Below, piece after piece: positions 1-9,642 of a stretch of DNA of 64,000 nucleotides (position 1 is the first letter of the stretch; every line of letters starts with the position of its first letter). Origin of the DNA: Comamonas sp. JUb58 (GTDB lineage Bacteria; Pseudomonadota; Gammaproteobacteria; Burkholderiales; Burkholderiaceae_C); contig NZ_SOAL01000010.1 in assembly GCF_004364775.1 (NCBI RefSeq), positions 124,001 through 188,000 on the forward strand. The letters are read 5' to 3'. The notes under the pieces are model-generated. The model saw nothing but the letters and a program-made list of their open reading frames with translations. It did not search any database and had not been told where the DNA came from. The translations under genes were made by a program, and so were the position numbers.

Positions 1-817
1 CGCCGGGCAGTACGCCCATCACAAACCCGAGCAGGCTGCCACGCGCGGTGCTGCCCGAGGTAAAACGCAGCTCGCGCAGATTGAAGAGCTTGCGTTGGCT
101 CGGCGGCACCTCTACGCTTTGGCCCGACAGCTTGTTCTCCAGCATCTGCAGCATTTCAGCGACGGCAAACAAGCCAATGACCACCACGACGAAATCCAGG
201 CCATCGGTCAGGTGCGGAATGTCAAAGGTGTAGCGGTAAACGCCGGAATTGGCATCCACCCCGATGGTCGCAATCGACAGCCCGATGGCCGCCGCCAAAA
301 GCCCTTTGATCGGCTGCTCGCTCAGCAAGCTGGTGAGCGCGCAGAAGGCAAACACCATCAGTACAAAGTACTCCGCCGGGCCAAATGCCAAGGCCCACTG
401 CGCCAGGAACGGTGCAAACGCGGCGATGCCGACAATCGCGATCAGCGAGCCGACAAAGGAAGACCAGGCCGACAAGGACAGGGCCACACTCCCCAGACCC
501 TGGCGCGCCAGCGGGTAGCCGTCCAAGGTGGTCATCACCGCAGCGGCTTCGCCGGGCACATTGATCAGAATCGAGGTAATCCGGCCACCGTATTCGGCAC
601 CCACATAGACGGCTGCCAGCAAGATCAAGGCGGTATCGGGCGGCAGGCCCATCGCAAAGGCAATCGGCACCAGCATGGCCACGCCATTGGTCGGCCCCAG
701 GCCCGGCAATACACCAACGATGGTGCCAAAGAAGGAGCCAATCAGGGCCACCAGCAGGTTGGTGCCCGAGAAGGCAACACCAAACCCCAGGGCGAGGTTA
801 TCCAGCATCGAACTCAT
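1..817 (-). CDS. tctA: TctA-family large membrane subunit of a tripartite tricarboxylate transporter (partial, C-terminus off the left edge)
   Basis: Read on the minus strand, the frame opens MSSMLDNLALGFGVAF and continues as a long hydrophobic protein with the glycine-rich TctA segments (GVLPGLGPTNGVAMLVP, then YGGRITSILINVPGEAAAV). This is the roughly 12-helix inner-membrane carrier subunit that moves a carboxylate with a cation after delivery by the periplasmic TctC protein. About 272 of an expected 500 or so residues are present; the rest lies outside the window. Its ATG overlaps the tctB stop as ATGA, so translation is probably coupled. The substrate (citrate, other tricarboxylates or aromatic acids) cannot be read from the sequence. 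Confidence 0.92.
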   Translation of the reverse strand, partial: MSSMLDNLALGFGVAFSGTNLLVALIGSFFGTIVGVLPGLGPTNGVAMLVPIAFAMGLPPDTALILLAAVYVGAEYGGRITSILINVPGEAAAVMTTLDGYPLARQGLGSVALSLSAWSSFVGSLIAIVGIAAFAPFLAQWALAFGPAEYFVLMVFAFCALTSLLSEQPIKGLLAAAIGLSIATIGVDANSGVYRYTFDIPHLTDGLDFVVVVIGLFAVAEMLQMLENKLSGQSVEVPPSQRKLFNLRELRFTSGSTARGSLLGFVMGVLPG

Positions 818-1257
818 AACAGACCCTCCAGCCAGCCCAGCGGCAGCACCACGTCCAGCAAACGGTCAAACAGAAAATAAAACAGCAGGCTCAGGCTGGC
901 CCCGCCAATGCTGCATTGCAGCCAACTGCCACCAAAGAGACGCCCCACGCAGGCAGCAACCACTGCCGTGGCCAAGACAAAACCAATAACCTGGAACAGC
1001 CAGGCATACACCAGCACCAGCAGCACCATCACCGCGATGCGGCTATTGGCGCCCGGTGGGTTGGGCGCAGCCGGGTTGCCGCCCTTCACGATCAGGCGCA
1101 GGCCACACAGGCCAATCACGGCGGCCAACAACAAGGGAAAGGCGCGCGGGCCCACGGGCTCATAGGCAAATGCTGCCTCCAATCCGTGTCCAAACCACGC
1201 CAGAAAGGCTGCGAGCAGCAGTGCCGCCACGCCCAGGGTGCGATCATTCAGAACCAT
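814..1257 (-). CDS. tctB: TctB-family small membrane subunit of the tripartite tricarboxylate transporter
   Basis: This 147-residue, very hydrophobic protein has four predicted membrane segments (near residues 8-26, 40-58, 75-95 and 100-135), the size and layout of TctB. It partners TctA in the inner membrane. It lies between tctC (68 bases upstream) and tctA (4-base ATGA overlap). TctB sequences diverge strongly, so the call rests mainly on size, topology and position, which together are convincing. Confidence 0.88.
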   Translation of the reverse strand: MVLNDRTLGVAALLLAAFLAWFGHGLEAAFAYEPVGPRAFPLLLAAVIGLCGLRLIVKGGNPAAPNPPGANSRIAVMVLLVLVYAWLFQVIGFVLATAVVAACVGRLFGGSWLQCSIGGASLSLLFYFLFDRLLDVVLPLGWLEGLL

Positions 1258-1284
1258 AGCTATCTTTCTGCAAGAGTGGGAAGC

Positions 1285-1320
1285 GCAGCGGGCCAGGCGC
1301 GCCTGCGCCGTGGCCGCTGC
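1285..1320 (-). other. Strong stem-loop between tctC and tctB
   Basis: GCAGCGGGCCA (1285-1295) pairs with TGGCCGCTGC (1311-1320) with one bulged base, and GGCGC/GCGCC (1296-1300/1305-1309) extends the stem inward. No T-run follows, so it is not a standard terminator. Hairpins of this kind after a binding-protein gene often stabilise the upstream mRNA, giving more periplasmic protein than membrane subunits. That role is inferred from position. Confidence 0.5.
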
Positions 1321-1325
1321 GAGCC

Positions 1326-2327
1326 TTACTTGATCAGGTCAAAGGAGGTGGCCAGCTCGGTGTAGTGCTGGGTGCGGGCTTTCACATAGCTGTCGAGCTC
1401 GGCCCCGGTCTTGTTGAACGGCATGAGACCCAGCTGCGCCTGTGCCTTGCTGAACTCAGGCGTTGCCATGGCTTTGTCAAACGCCTTCTTCCACCACTGG
1501 TAATCGGCATCCGATACCTTGGGTCCGACGTAAAAGCCTCGGATGATCGGCCACTCGATGTTGAAGCCCTGCTCAGCAGCGGTAGGCACGTCGGCCAGCT
1601 TGCCGGGCAAGCGCTCGGAATGGAACACCGCCAGCACGCGGATAGGCGCACCGCCGTCGAGCATGGTCACAGCTTCGGCCGCATCACCCATAAAGGCCTG
1701 GACATGGCCACCGCGCAGCGCAGTCACCGCTTCACCACCGCCTTCAAAAGCGACAAAGCGCATTTTCTTGTAGTCCACGCCGGCGGCGCGCGCCGTCAGC
1801 GCCGCCTTCATCCAGTCCTGGCTACCGATGGAGCCGCCAGCGCCCAGCACAATCTTGCTGGGGTCTTCCTTGAAAGCAGCCATCAAGCCCTTGAGATCCT
1901 GGTGTGGAGAATCTGCCCGCACTACCGCCACGCCGTAATCCGCTCCCACGGTCGCAAGCCAGCGCACATCATCCACGCTGTATTTGCCAAATTTGCCCTG
2001 TGCCAGGTTGAGCAGTGAGCCACTGGAGAAGGCGGCTATGGCGCTGCCATCGGCTGGCCGCTGGGTGATGATGCTGTTGTAGGCCACTGCGCCAATGCCG
2101 CCAGGCATATAGACGATGCGCATCGGCCGCTGCAGTGCTTTGGACTCGCGCATTCCCGTCTGGGCCAGGCGGCAGGTCAGGTCAAAGCCGCCACCGGGCT
2201 GGGCAGGGGCAATGCATTCCGGGCGGCGCGGCTCTGCCTGCGCCATCGCTGGCACCAGGGTGCTCGCAGCCAGGGCAGCGCTGATAAAAAGGCGCGATGC
2301 CCGGCTTGATGAACGGCTTGAAAACAT
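1326..2327 (-). CDS. tctC: TctC/Bug-family periplasmic solute-binding protein
   Basis: The 333-residue protein begins with a signal peptide (positively charged start, hydrophobic stretch, likely cleavage after AQA near residue 31) and continues as a Bug-family extracytoplasmic receptor: an early PGGGFDLTCR loop and a following MPGGIGAVAYN segment that line the carboxylate pocket. It captures the substrate in the periplasm and hands it to TctA/TctB. It is first in the tctCBA unit and lies 155 bases downstream of tctE, so it may have its own promoter under TctD control. Bug receptors are greatly expanded in Comamonadaceae; the ligand cannot be told. Confidence 0.93.
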   Translation of the reverse strand: MFSSRSSSRASRLFISAALAASTLVPAMAQAEPRRPECIAPAQPGGGFDLTCRLAQTGMRESKALQRPMRIVYMPGGIGAVAYNSIITQRPADGSAIAAFSSGSLLNLAQGKFGKYSVDDVRWLATVGADYGVAVVRADSPHQDLKGLMAAFKEDPSKIVLGAGGSIGSQDWMKAALTARAAGVDYKKMRFVAFEGGGEAVTALRGGHVQAFMGDAAEAVTMLDGGAPIRVLAVFHSERLPGKLADVPTAAEQGFNIEWPIIRGFYVGPKVSDADYQWWKKAFDKAMATPEFSKAQAQLGLMPFNKTGAELDSYVKARTQHYTELATSFDLIK

Positions 2328-2482
2328 AGGCTTTGTCTCCTGTTATGGGGTGGGCGCTGGAATCAAAAGGTGGCTCAACCGAGACGGGGCGGGCACCTTT
2401 CACCAAACGCGAAACCTGGTCGGCTGAAAAGCTCAGCACCAAGGTAGACAAAGACTAAACATTTATCGCTTTCAATAGCCTT

Positions 2483-3970
2483 TCAATCCAGGGTTATTCC
2501 CAAGTCGGCATTCGTCCGCCGCATCCTGAAGCGGTAATGCAAACCCAGTTGCCCCTGTGCGTCGCAGCCATTGCTCAGCGTCAACGCAGCGCCATGCATC
2601 TGGGCAATGGTCTGCACGATGGCCAGGCCCAGGCCGGCGCCCTGCTGGTTCCTTCCCGCAGTGCCGCGCCGGAACCGGCTGCCAGCCTGCGCCCTGTCGT
2701 GGTCGCTCATGCCTCCACCGCTGTCAATGACCACCAAGGCAACAGAGGCGGCATCGCCCAGCACCTGCACGGTGACCTGACCGCCCGCCGGTGTGTAGCG
2801 AATGGCGTTGTCCACCAAGTTGCTGATGGCCTCGCGCAGCAGCCACTCCAAGGCCTTCACCTGGCAGCCTTGGTGGTCTGCTGCTGCCCTCACATCCAGC
2901 CCCAGGTCAATCTGCTTGGCGCGTGCCAGCGGCCACAGCGTTTTAACGACTTGCTCGGCCAGCGCTACCACATCGACATCAGCAAACTGCGAATGGATGC
3001 TGGCGGCCGCCCCGGCATCTCGCGCGCGTGCCAGTGCCAGCATTTGCTGGGTCAGGCGCTCGGCCCGGCCAAGCCCGTCCTGCATGGCATGCAAAGCAGC
3101 GCGCATCTGGGCCGGATCACGTTCGCGCAGTGCATAGCCCATCTGGGTGCGCAGCAAAGCCAGCGGCGTGCGCAGCTGGTGAGAGGCATCATCCAGAAAC
3201 TGCCGCTGGGCAGCGGCACTGTGGGCATAGCGCTCCACCAAGTGGTTCAGCGATTGCACCAGGGGCCGCACCTCAGCAGGCAGGCTGGCCGCATCGATGG
3301 GAGACAGGTCATCCCAGGCCCGCGCATCCAGACGCTGACGCAGGCGCTTCAATGGTTGGAGCGCACGCACCACACCCGCCACCAGCAACACCACGCTGAT
3401 GCCGACCAGAAGCACATCACGCAGGACGGCGCGCGCCACCATGCGCCTTTCCACCAAGGCGCGCTCCCGAAGATTTTCTGCCACCTGCACGACGATGCGG
3501 CTCTGCGGTTGGCCCGAGATCGCCGGCTGCGCGAGGTGCGCCCACGCGGCCACACGAATCGGCTCGTTCAGGTACACCGCGTCATAGAACTGCGGCACAT
3601 CGAGCTCCAGCTCACCCTCTGGCAAAGGCAGGGCCGGGTTGCCGATCTCGACCAGGCCGTCCTCGGACGCGACCCGAAAGTACACGCGGCCGTTGACCGT
3701 CAACTCGAAAAACTCCAACAGCAAATACGGCTGCTCCACACTCAGGCCGCCGCTGGCCGTAGAGATGTTGTAGTTGATCGCGCGCAATGCGCCCGCCAGT
3801 GCGCGGTCATAGGCCTCATCGACCTGGGTGCGCAAGCTGTAGGTGGACCAGAGCAGGCTGCCCCCCATGCCCACCAGCAAACCCGGCACCAGCCACACCA
3901 GCAACGCAGCTTTCAGCGAACGGCTGCCCCATTGTGCGAGCTCGCTGAGGTCGATCTTCGGCCAGCTCAC
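2483..3970 (-). CDS. tctE: Sensor histidine kinase of the TctE type, controlling the tct transporter
   Basis: The protein is 495 residues. It has a first membrane segment at about 20-43, a periplasmic sensor region to about 180, a second membrane segment at about 185-203 and a HisKA dimerisation domain with the phospho-acceptor His near residue 264 in DASHQLRTPL. The HATPase_c domain carries the N box (NLVDNAIRYTPAGG) and a G box (GAGLGLAIVQ). It overlaps tctD by 4 bases (ATGA) and lies directly upstream of tctC. By analogy with TctDE of Salmonella it should sense external tricarboxylate and phosphorylate TctD. Assignment as TctE rather than a generic kinase rests on context. Confidence 0.9.
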   Translation of the reverse strand: MSWPKIDLSELAQWGSRSLKAALLVWLVPGLLVGMGGSLLWSTYSLRTQVDEAYDRALAGALRAINYNISTASGGLSVEQPYLLLEFFELTVNGRVYFRVASEDGLVEIGNPALPLPEGELELDVPQFYDAVYLNEPIRVAAWAHLAQPAISGQPQSRIVVQVAENLRERALVERRMVARAVLRDVLLVGISVVLLVAGVVRALQPLKRLRQRLDARAWDDLSPIDAASLPAEVRPLVQSLNHLVERYAHSAAAQRQFLDDASHQLRTPLALLRTQMGYALRERDPAQMRAALHAMQDGLGRAERLTQQMLALARARDAGAAASIHSQFADVDVVALAEQVVKTLWPLARAKQIDLGLDVRAAADHQGCQVKALEWLLREAISNLVDNAIRYTPAGGQVTVQVLGDAASVALVVIDSGGGMSDHDRAQAGSRFRRGTAGRNQQGAGLGLAIVQTIAQMHGAALTLSNGCDAQGQLGLHYRFRMRRTNADLGITLD

Positions 3971-4674
3971 GGAGACTGCAGTGCAAGGTCGGTGGTCACC
4001 TCGCTCGGCACTTCTTCGAGGCAGTAGCCCAGGCCGCGCAAGGTAACAATCTGAACGCCACGGCCAACCAGCTTCTTGCGCAGGCGGAATACCATCACCT
4101 CGATGACCTGGAGATTCACATCCCGGTCGCCGATGAACACCCGGTCCAAAATGCTTTGTTTGCCCACTGGCTCGCCGCTGCGCTGGATCAGCGCCAGCAA
4201 CACTGCATGCTCGCGGCGTGTCAGCGGCAAAGTGGCACCCTCCATGGAAAAGCGCTGTGCAGCCAGATCGAACTGCAAAGGCCCACAGGAGAGTCGAGGG
4301 TGCTCTCGGCCCCGGCTGCGCCGCACCAAGGCTTGCAGGCGCGCTTCCAACTCGTCCAGCAAAAAGGGTTTGGCCAGAAAGTCATCCGCACCGTTTTTGA
4401 GCGTGCCTACGCGCTCGGCCAAAGAGTCGCGCGCAGTCAGCACCATCACCGGCGTGCGGTCATCACGCTCACGCATGCGCTCCAGCACGGTGTGGCCATC
4501 AATGCCGGGCAGCCCCAGATCGAGCACCACCGCATCAAAGTCTTCCTGCTGCAGGCGCAGGTCTGCCATGAGCCCATCGCCTGCCCAGTCCACCACGATG
4601 CCGGACTGCTGCGCCAGGCTTCGGGCCAGCCAGTGCGCCAGTTCTTGTTCATCCTCCACCAACAGGATTCGCAT
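3967..4674 (-). CDS. tctD: OmpR-family response regulator of the TctD type
   Basis: This 235-residue protein has a receiver domain (MRILLVEDEQ, phospho-acceptor Asp near 52 in VVLDLGLPG, conserved Thr and Lys in MVLTARD and LAKPF) followed by a winged-helix OmpR/PhoB DNA-binding domain from about 125. I chose the ATG at 4674 because a good GGAGG Shine-Dalgarno lies 8 bases before it; a frame-compatible ATG 21 bases upstream lacks one. It is first in tctDE and probably activates tctCBA. Confidence 0.9.
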   Translation of the reverse strand: MRILLVEDEQELAHWLARSLAQQSGIVVDWAGDGLMADLRLQQEDFDAVVLDLGLPGIDGHTVLERMRERDDRTPVMVLTARDSLAERVGTLKNGADDFLAKPFLLDELEARLQALVRRSRGREHPRLSCGPLQFDLAAQRFSMEGATLPLTRREHAVLLALIQRSGEPVGKQSILDRVFIGDRDVNLQVIEVMVFRLRKKLVGRGVQIVTLRGLGYCLEEVPSEVTTDLALQSP

Positions 4675-4780
4675 CCACCCACCCTCCAGAGCCATCTTTC
4701 AGGTGCAGCCATCGTGCAAGCGACACCGTTTCCCATTCGCCATCCATAGCGAATGCTTAACAATGCATTCTCCACAATAG

Positions 4781-4812
4781 AAAAAACCCACTGTTTTACG
4801 AGTAGGTTTTTT
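4781..4812 (-). terminator. Rho-independent terminator after the small gene at 4875-5186
   Basis: AAAAAACCCACT (4781-4792) faces AGTAGGTTTTTT (4801-4812), a 12-base stem with one mismatch and flanking A/T runs that could work in both directions. On the minus strand it follows the 4875-5186 gene and isolates it from tctD. Confidence 0.75.
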
Positions 4813-4874
4813 GAGACGGGCTGAGCGAACACACGGGTTCAGCCATCAGCAGCAGGGAGTTGGCGTACTGGTTC

Positions 4875-5186
4875 TTAAAACGACGCCGTCATTGCCTTGG
4901 TGTTCACCACCACCGTGGGGCGGCCTACCGCGCCCACGCTGGCGCGGGCAAATTGGGCCAGCCACTGGGCATCGCTCAGCAACTGCGCGCCGGCCGCCTT
5001 GGCGACGACGACCACCTTGTCGACGATCAGAACCTTGCCGCTGGCGCGCAGCGGTTCACAGTCCATGCGCAGAAATTCCTGGTCCAGCCAGCGGCGCCCG
5101 TCTTCGTTGGACATGGCCTCCGCACTGTCAAAGCCATGGACAAATTCTTGCCCATCCTCCAGCAGAACCCGTACTTCATTGCGCAT
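4875..5186 (-). CDS. Conserved-looking small protein of unknown function, downstream of DAHP synthase
   Basis: This 103-residue soluble protein starts MRNEVRVLLEDGQEFVHGF, with an AAGGGA ribosome-binding site 6 bases before the ATG. I recognise no domain. There is no signal peptide or membrane segment; the middle is a beta-rich hydrophobic stretch (KVLIVDKVVVVAKAAG). It begins only 59 bases after the DAHP synthase stop, on the same strand and before a clear terminator, so it is probably cotranscribed and shares the attenuator. A role in aromatic biosynthesis would be a guess. Confidence 0.75.
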   Translation of the reverse strand: MRNEVRVLLEDGQEFVHGFDSAEAMSNEDGRRWLDQEFLRMDCEPLRASGKVLIVDKVVVVAKAAGAQLLSDAQWLAQFARASVGAVGRPTVVVNTKAMTASF

Positions 5187-5245
5187 GACAATCCCTTATT
5201 GGTGGTGCAAACGGGGCGGACGGCTGCCGCCCCAAAGCCGCCAGC

Positions 5246-6400
<1,155 letters not shown>

Positions 6401-6435
6401 CTGAGGATCCTGAATGTGTGGGTGGTTTATGCAAC

Positions 6436-6467
6436 AAAAAACCGCCGGGCTTTTCAGCTTCGGCGGT
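6436..6467 (-). terminator. Attenuator terminator in the DAHP synthase leader
   Basis: On the minus strand AACCGCCG pairs with CGGCGGTT, with an inner GCT-GAAA-AGC mini-helix, and six T follow, an intrinsic terminator 36-67 bases before the start codon. It cannot end an upstream gene because none is transcribed into it, so it must be regulatory. A competing pairing exists: GGCGG at 6514-6510, inside the leader peptide frame, can pair with CCGCC at 6466-6462 and break the terminator stem. Confidence 0.85.
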
Positions 6468-6496
6468 TGTCTGGAGGTTTAGGTGCTCGCGCGCTT

Positions 6497-6562
6497 TTAG
6501 ACCTCTCGTCCGCCTTGGACAGAGAACCAAAAGTAAAAGTAAAAAGCGCTACGTGCTTGCAT
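6497..6562 (-). CDS. Aromatic amino acid leader peptide (21 residues)
   Basis: The frame ATG CAA GCA CGT ... TAA encodes 21 residues with the run Phe-Tyr-Phe-Tyr-Phe-Trp-Phe at positions 7-13 (TTT TAC TTT TAC TTT TGG TTC). Seven consecutive aromatic codons just before a terminator hairpin and a DAHP synthase gene are the hallmark of ribosome-mediated attenuation, as in pheL or trpL. Lack of charged tRNA for Phe, Tyr or Trp would stall the ribosome here and favour the antiterminator. The ribosome-binding site is weak; in-frame ATG codons at 6601 and 6604 exist but lie at the candidate -10 element, so the 6562 start is preferred. Confidence 0.85.
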   Translation of the reverse strand: MQARSAFYFYFWFSVQGGREV

Positions 6563-6602
6563 GTTTTTCAATGTACCACATCCGGGAGCGACGGAATTCA
6601 TC

Positions 6603-6631
6603 ATTTTGTACAAAACGCACAAAAATTGCAA
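6603..6631 (-). promoter_or_regulatory. Candidate sigma-70 promoter for the DAHP synthase leader transcript
   Basis: TTGCAA (6631-6626) and CAAAAT (6608-6603) are separated by 17 bases in an AT-rich stretch. Transcription would begin near 6596, some 34 bases before the leader peptide ATG. The -10 matches only four of six consensus positions. Confidence 0.35.
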
Positions 6632-6734
6632 AAAACCAGATTTCAAAGTTTAAATCACATTATTACTTTGACAATTTGTTCCTATACACAGTTTTATTGC
6701 GCAACCAACAAAGGCACACTACGGAAAGATGTCA

Positions 6735-6773
6735 AAAAACAAACGCCTGCGCGGCAGAAACCGCGCAGGCGTT
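6735..6773 (-). terminator. Rho-independent terminator after tldD
   Basis: AACGCCTGCGCGG (6742-6754) pairs perfectly with CCGCGCAGGCGTT (6761-6773); on the minus strand a TTTTTT tract follows. It lies about 50 bases past the tldD stop and upstream of the aromatic leader promoter, separating the two units. Confidence 0.85.
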
Positions 6774-6823
6774 TGGTTGATTCTGGCATGAGCCGCCGCC
6801 TAAGCAGCGGCTATTTGTGACGC

Positions 6824-8314
6824 TCAGGCCGTACCGCCCACCGTCAAACCATCGATACGCATGGTCGGTTGGCCCACACCGACTGGCACGCTCTGGCCTT
6901 CCTTGCCGCAGGTGCCCACGCCGCTGTCCAGGCGCATGTCGTTGCCGATCATGCTGACATGCTTCAGGCACTCAGGGCCGCTGCCCACAATGGTGGCGCC
7001 CTTGACGGGGTACTGGATCTTGCCGTTCTCGACCCAATAGGCTTCGCTGGCCGAGAACACAAACTTGCCGCTGGTGATGTCAACCTGGCCGCCACCAAAA
7101 TTGGTCGCGTACAAGCCCTTTTGCATCGAGGCGATGATTTCCTGCGGATCCTTGTCGCCACCCAGCATGTAGGTATTGGTCATGCGCGGCATGGGAATGT
7201 GCGCATAGCTCTCGCGCCGGCCATTGCCGGTGGGCTTGACCTTCATCAGGCGCGCATTCATCGCATCCTGGATATAGCCCTTCAAGATGCCGTCCTCGAT
7301 CAGCACATTGCGCTGGGTCGGTTGGCCCTCGTCGTCCACATTCAGCGAGCCACGGCGGTCGGCAATGGTGCCGTCGTCCAGCACCGTCACGCCCTTGGCG
7401 GCCACGCGCTGTCCGATCATGCCGCTGAAGGCGCTCGAGCCCTTGCGGTTGAAGTCGCCTTCCAGGCCATGGCCCACCGCCTCGTGCAGCAACACGCCGG
7501 GCCAGCCTGGGCCCAACACCACGGTCATCACGCCGGCAGGCGCGGGGCGCGATTCCAGGTTGACCAGGGCCGCCTTGACGGCCTCGTCCACATACTGCTG
7601 CACCAGCTCATCATCAAAATAGGCCAGACCGAAACGGCCACCGCCGCCGGCCGAGCCCACTTCGCGGCGGCTCTTGCTCTCGGCGATTACCGTGACCGAC
7701 AGACGCACCAGCGGGCGCACATCGGCCGCCAGGGTGCCATCGGCGCGGGCGACCAGCACCACATCGTGCTCGGCAGCCAGGCCGGCCATCACCTGCTTGA
7801 CGCGCGGATCCTTGGCACGGGCCAGTTTCTCGACCTTTTCCAGCAAGGCCACTTTGGCGGTGCTGTCGAGGGTGGAGATCGGGTCCAGATCGGGGTAGAG
7901 CGAGCGGCTCAGCGCAATCTTCTTGCTCGGCACGCGTACCTGGCGCGACTGGCTTTGTGCGCCAATGCTGCGCACCGTGTGTGCGGCATCCAGCAGCGAT
8001 GCCAGCGAGATGTCGTCCGAATAGGCAAAGGCCGTCTTCTCACCGGCGACGGCACGCACGCCCACGCCCTGGTCGATCGAGAAGGAGCCGGTCTTGACGA
8101 TGCCCTCTTCCAGACTCCAGCCTTCGGCCCGGGTGTACTGGAAGTAGAGGTCTGCATCGTCCACCTTGTGGGCGCGGATATCCGCCAGCGCGCGCGCCAG
8201 ATGGCTGTCATCCAGACCAAAAGGCGTCAGCAGCAGGCTGCGCGCTATATCCAGTCGTTGTTCGGTAGAAGCCGCCAGCGGCTTGGCCACAGCAAGGTCA
8301 AAAGGTGCATTCAT
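6824..8314 (-). CDS. tldD: TldD metalloprotease subunit
   Basis: TldD forms a heterodimeric cytoplasmic zinc protease with TldE/PmbA that processes modified peptides and degrades unfolded small proteins. The 496-residue length fits the family and the zinc motif HEAVGH lies near residue 264 in VLLHEAVGHGLEGD. The conserved C-terminal SGPECL and GVGTCGKEGQSVPVGVGQP segments are intact. The TldE partner is not in this window. It lies 146 bases downstream of rodA on the same strand and ends at a strong terminator. Confidence 0.95.
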   Translation of the reverse strand: MNAPFDLAVAKPLAASTEQRLDIARSLLLTPFGLDDSHLARALADIRAHKVDDADLYFQYTRAEGWSLEEGIVKTGSFSIDQGVGVRAVAGEKTAFAYSDDISLASLLDAAHTVRSIGAQSQSRQVRVPSKKIALSRSLYPDLDPISTLDSTAKVALLEKVEKLARAKDPRVKQVMAGLAAEHDVVLVARADGTLAADVRPLVRLSVTVIAESKSRREVGSAGGGGRFGLAYFDDELVQQYVDEAVKAALVNLESRPAPAGVMTVVLGPGWPGVLLHEAVGHGLEGDFNRKGSSAFSGMIGQRVAAKGVTVLDDGTIADRRGSLNVDDEGQPTQRNVLIEDGILKGYIQDAMNARLMKVKPTGNGRRESYAHIPMPRMTNTYMLGGDKDPQEIIASMQKGLYATNFGGGQVDITSGKFVFSASEAYWVENGKIQYPVKGATIVGSGPECLKHVSMIGNDMRLDSGVGTCGKEGQSVPVGVGQPTMRIDGLTVGGTA

Positions 8315-8460
8315 AGGGACGATTTTAGGGCTTGCGCAATGGCCGTGGGCACATGCGTTGATTTGCGGCGGCCAGCAAACCCGCCGCGACCTCTTCCGTA
8401 TCTGCGGCTGGCGGGGGTGTTTTCAATGGCAGAGCCCCTGCCAGCCCTCCCCAACGGGGC

Positions 8461-9642
8461 TCATAGCCGCGGCGCCTGCTCCCGCGCCAGCTGGCGCTGC
8501 GATCTGGCGACCGACATCAAAATCCCCAGCGCAAGCCCCAGGGTGACCATGGCCGTGCCCCCGTAGCTGACAAAGGGCAAGGGCACGCCCACGACCGGCA
8601 GGATGCCGCTGACCATGCCCATGTTGACAAAGGCATAGGTGAAAAAGATCATCGCCACCGCACCCGCCATCAGCCGGCCAAACAAAGTCGGTGCGCGCAT
8701 CGCAATGGCCAGGCCGCGCCAGACCAGCAGCAGGAAGAAAAAGATCAGCAGCAGATTGCCGGCCAGGCCGAACTCTTCGGAAAACGCGGCAAAGATAAAG
8801 TCGGTGGTGCGCTCGGGGATGAACTCCAGATGGGTCTGCGTGCCCGCCATGAAGCCCTTGCCCATAAAGCCGCCCGAGCCAATGGCGATCATCCCCTGGA
8901 TGATGTGAAAGCCCTTGCCCAATGGGTCGCGGGTCGGGTCGAGCAAGGTACAGACGCGCTGGCGTTGGTATTCATGCAGCACCACCAGGTCCATGCCGTC
9001 TTCACAGAGGTGGTGGCCATAGATGGCGATCAGCAGCAGCCCGATCACGCCCAGCAGCACCGGCGGGATGATCAGTTTCCAGGACAGGCCGGCAAAATAG
9101 ATCACCGCCAGGCCGGCGGCCATCACCAACAGCGATGTTCCCAGATCCGGCTGTTTCATGATCAGGCCGACCGGAATCACCAGGATCGCAAACGCCACGA
9201 CAAAATCGGCCGGGCGCAAGGCCCCTTCGCGGCGCTGGAACCACCAGGCCAGCATCAGCGGCATCGCAATCTTCAGCAGCTCACTGGGCTGAATGACGAT
9301 GCCCAGGTTCACCCAGCGCTGCGCGCCCTTCTTGGTGATGCCAAACAGCGCCACCGCCACCAGCAAGGCAACGCCCAGGCCATACAGGGGCAAGGCAAAG
9401 CTGGCCAGCCGGTGCGGCGGAATCTGGGATACGACCAGCAAGATGCCCAGCGCCAGCAGCATGTTGCGGCCATGGTCAGAAAAACGGGTGCCGTGGTCAA
9501 AACCGGCGGAATACATGGCCGTCAGTCCGATGGCGGCTAGCATGCCGATGATGAAAATCAGTGGCCAGTCATAACCGCGCAGCATCGGCATCAGACGCTG
9601 GAACAGATTCGGTTTATCAAGAACTTCGGACATGGCCGCCAT
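8461..9642 (-). CDS. rodA: RodA, SEDS-family peptidoglycan glycosyltransferase of the elongasome
   Basis: RodA polymerises lipid II for side-wall synthesis together with PBP2. The 393-residue protein is a polytopic SEDS protein with about ten membrane segments. It has the signatures KKGAQRWVNLG, IQPSELLKIAMPL, MKQPDLGTSLL, ERTTDFIFAAFSEEFG and, near the end, VPLPFVSYGGTAMVTLG. A second start codon 9 bases in (9633) is equally plausible. It is not next to mrdA or mreBCD here; ftsW, the division SEDS protein, is in the dcw cluster at 25-26 kb. GAGCCCC/GGGGCTC (8432-8438/8456-8462) forms a weak stem overlapping its stop codon. Confidence 0.94.
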   Translation of the reverse strand: MAAMSEVLDKPNLFQRLMPMLRGYDWPLIFIIGMLAAIGLTAMYSAGFDHGTRFSDHGRNMLLALGILLVVSQIPPHRLASFALPLYGLGVALLVAVALFGITKKGAQRWVNLGIVIQPSELLKIAMPLMLAWWFQRREGALRPADFVVAFAILVIPVGLIMKQPDLGTSLLVMAAGLAVIYFAGLSWKLIIPPVLLGVIGLLLIAIYGHHLCEDGMDLVVLHEYQRQRVCTLLDPTRDPLGKGFHIIQGMIAIGSGGFMGKGFMAGTQTHLEFIPERTTDFIFAAFSEEFGLAGNLLLIFFFLLLVWRGLAIAMRAPTLFGRLMAGAVAMIFFTYAFVNMGMVSGILPVVGVPLPFVSYGGTAMVTLGLALGILMSVARSQRQLAREQAPRL

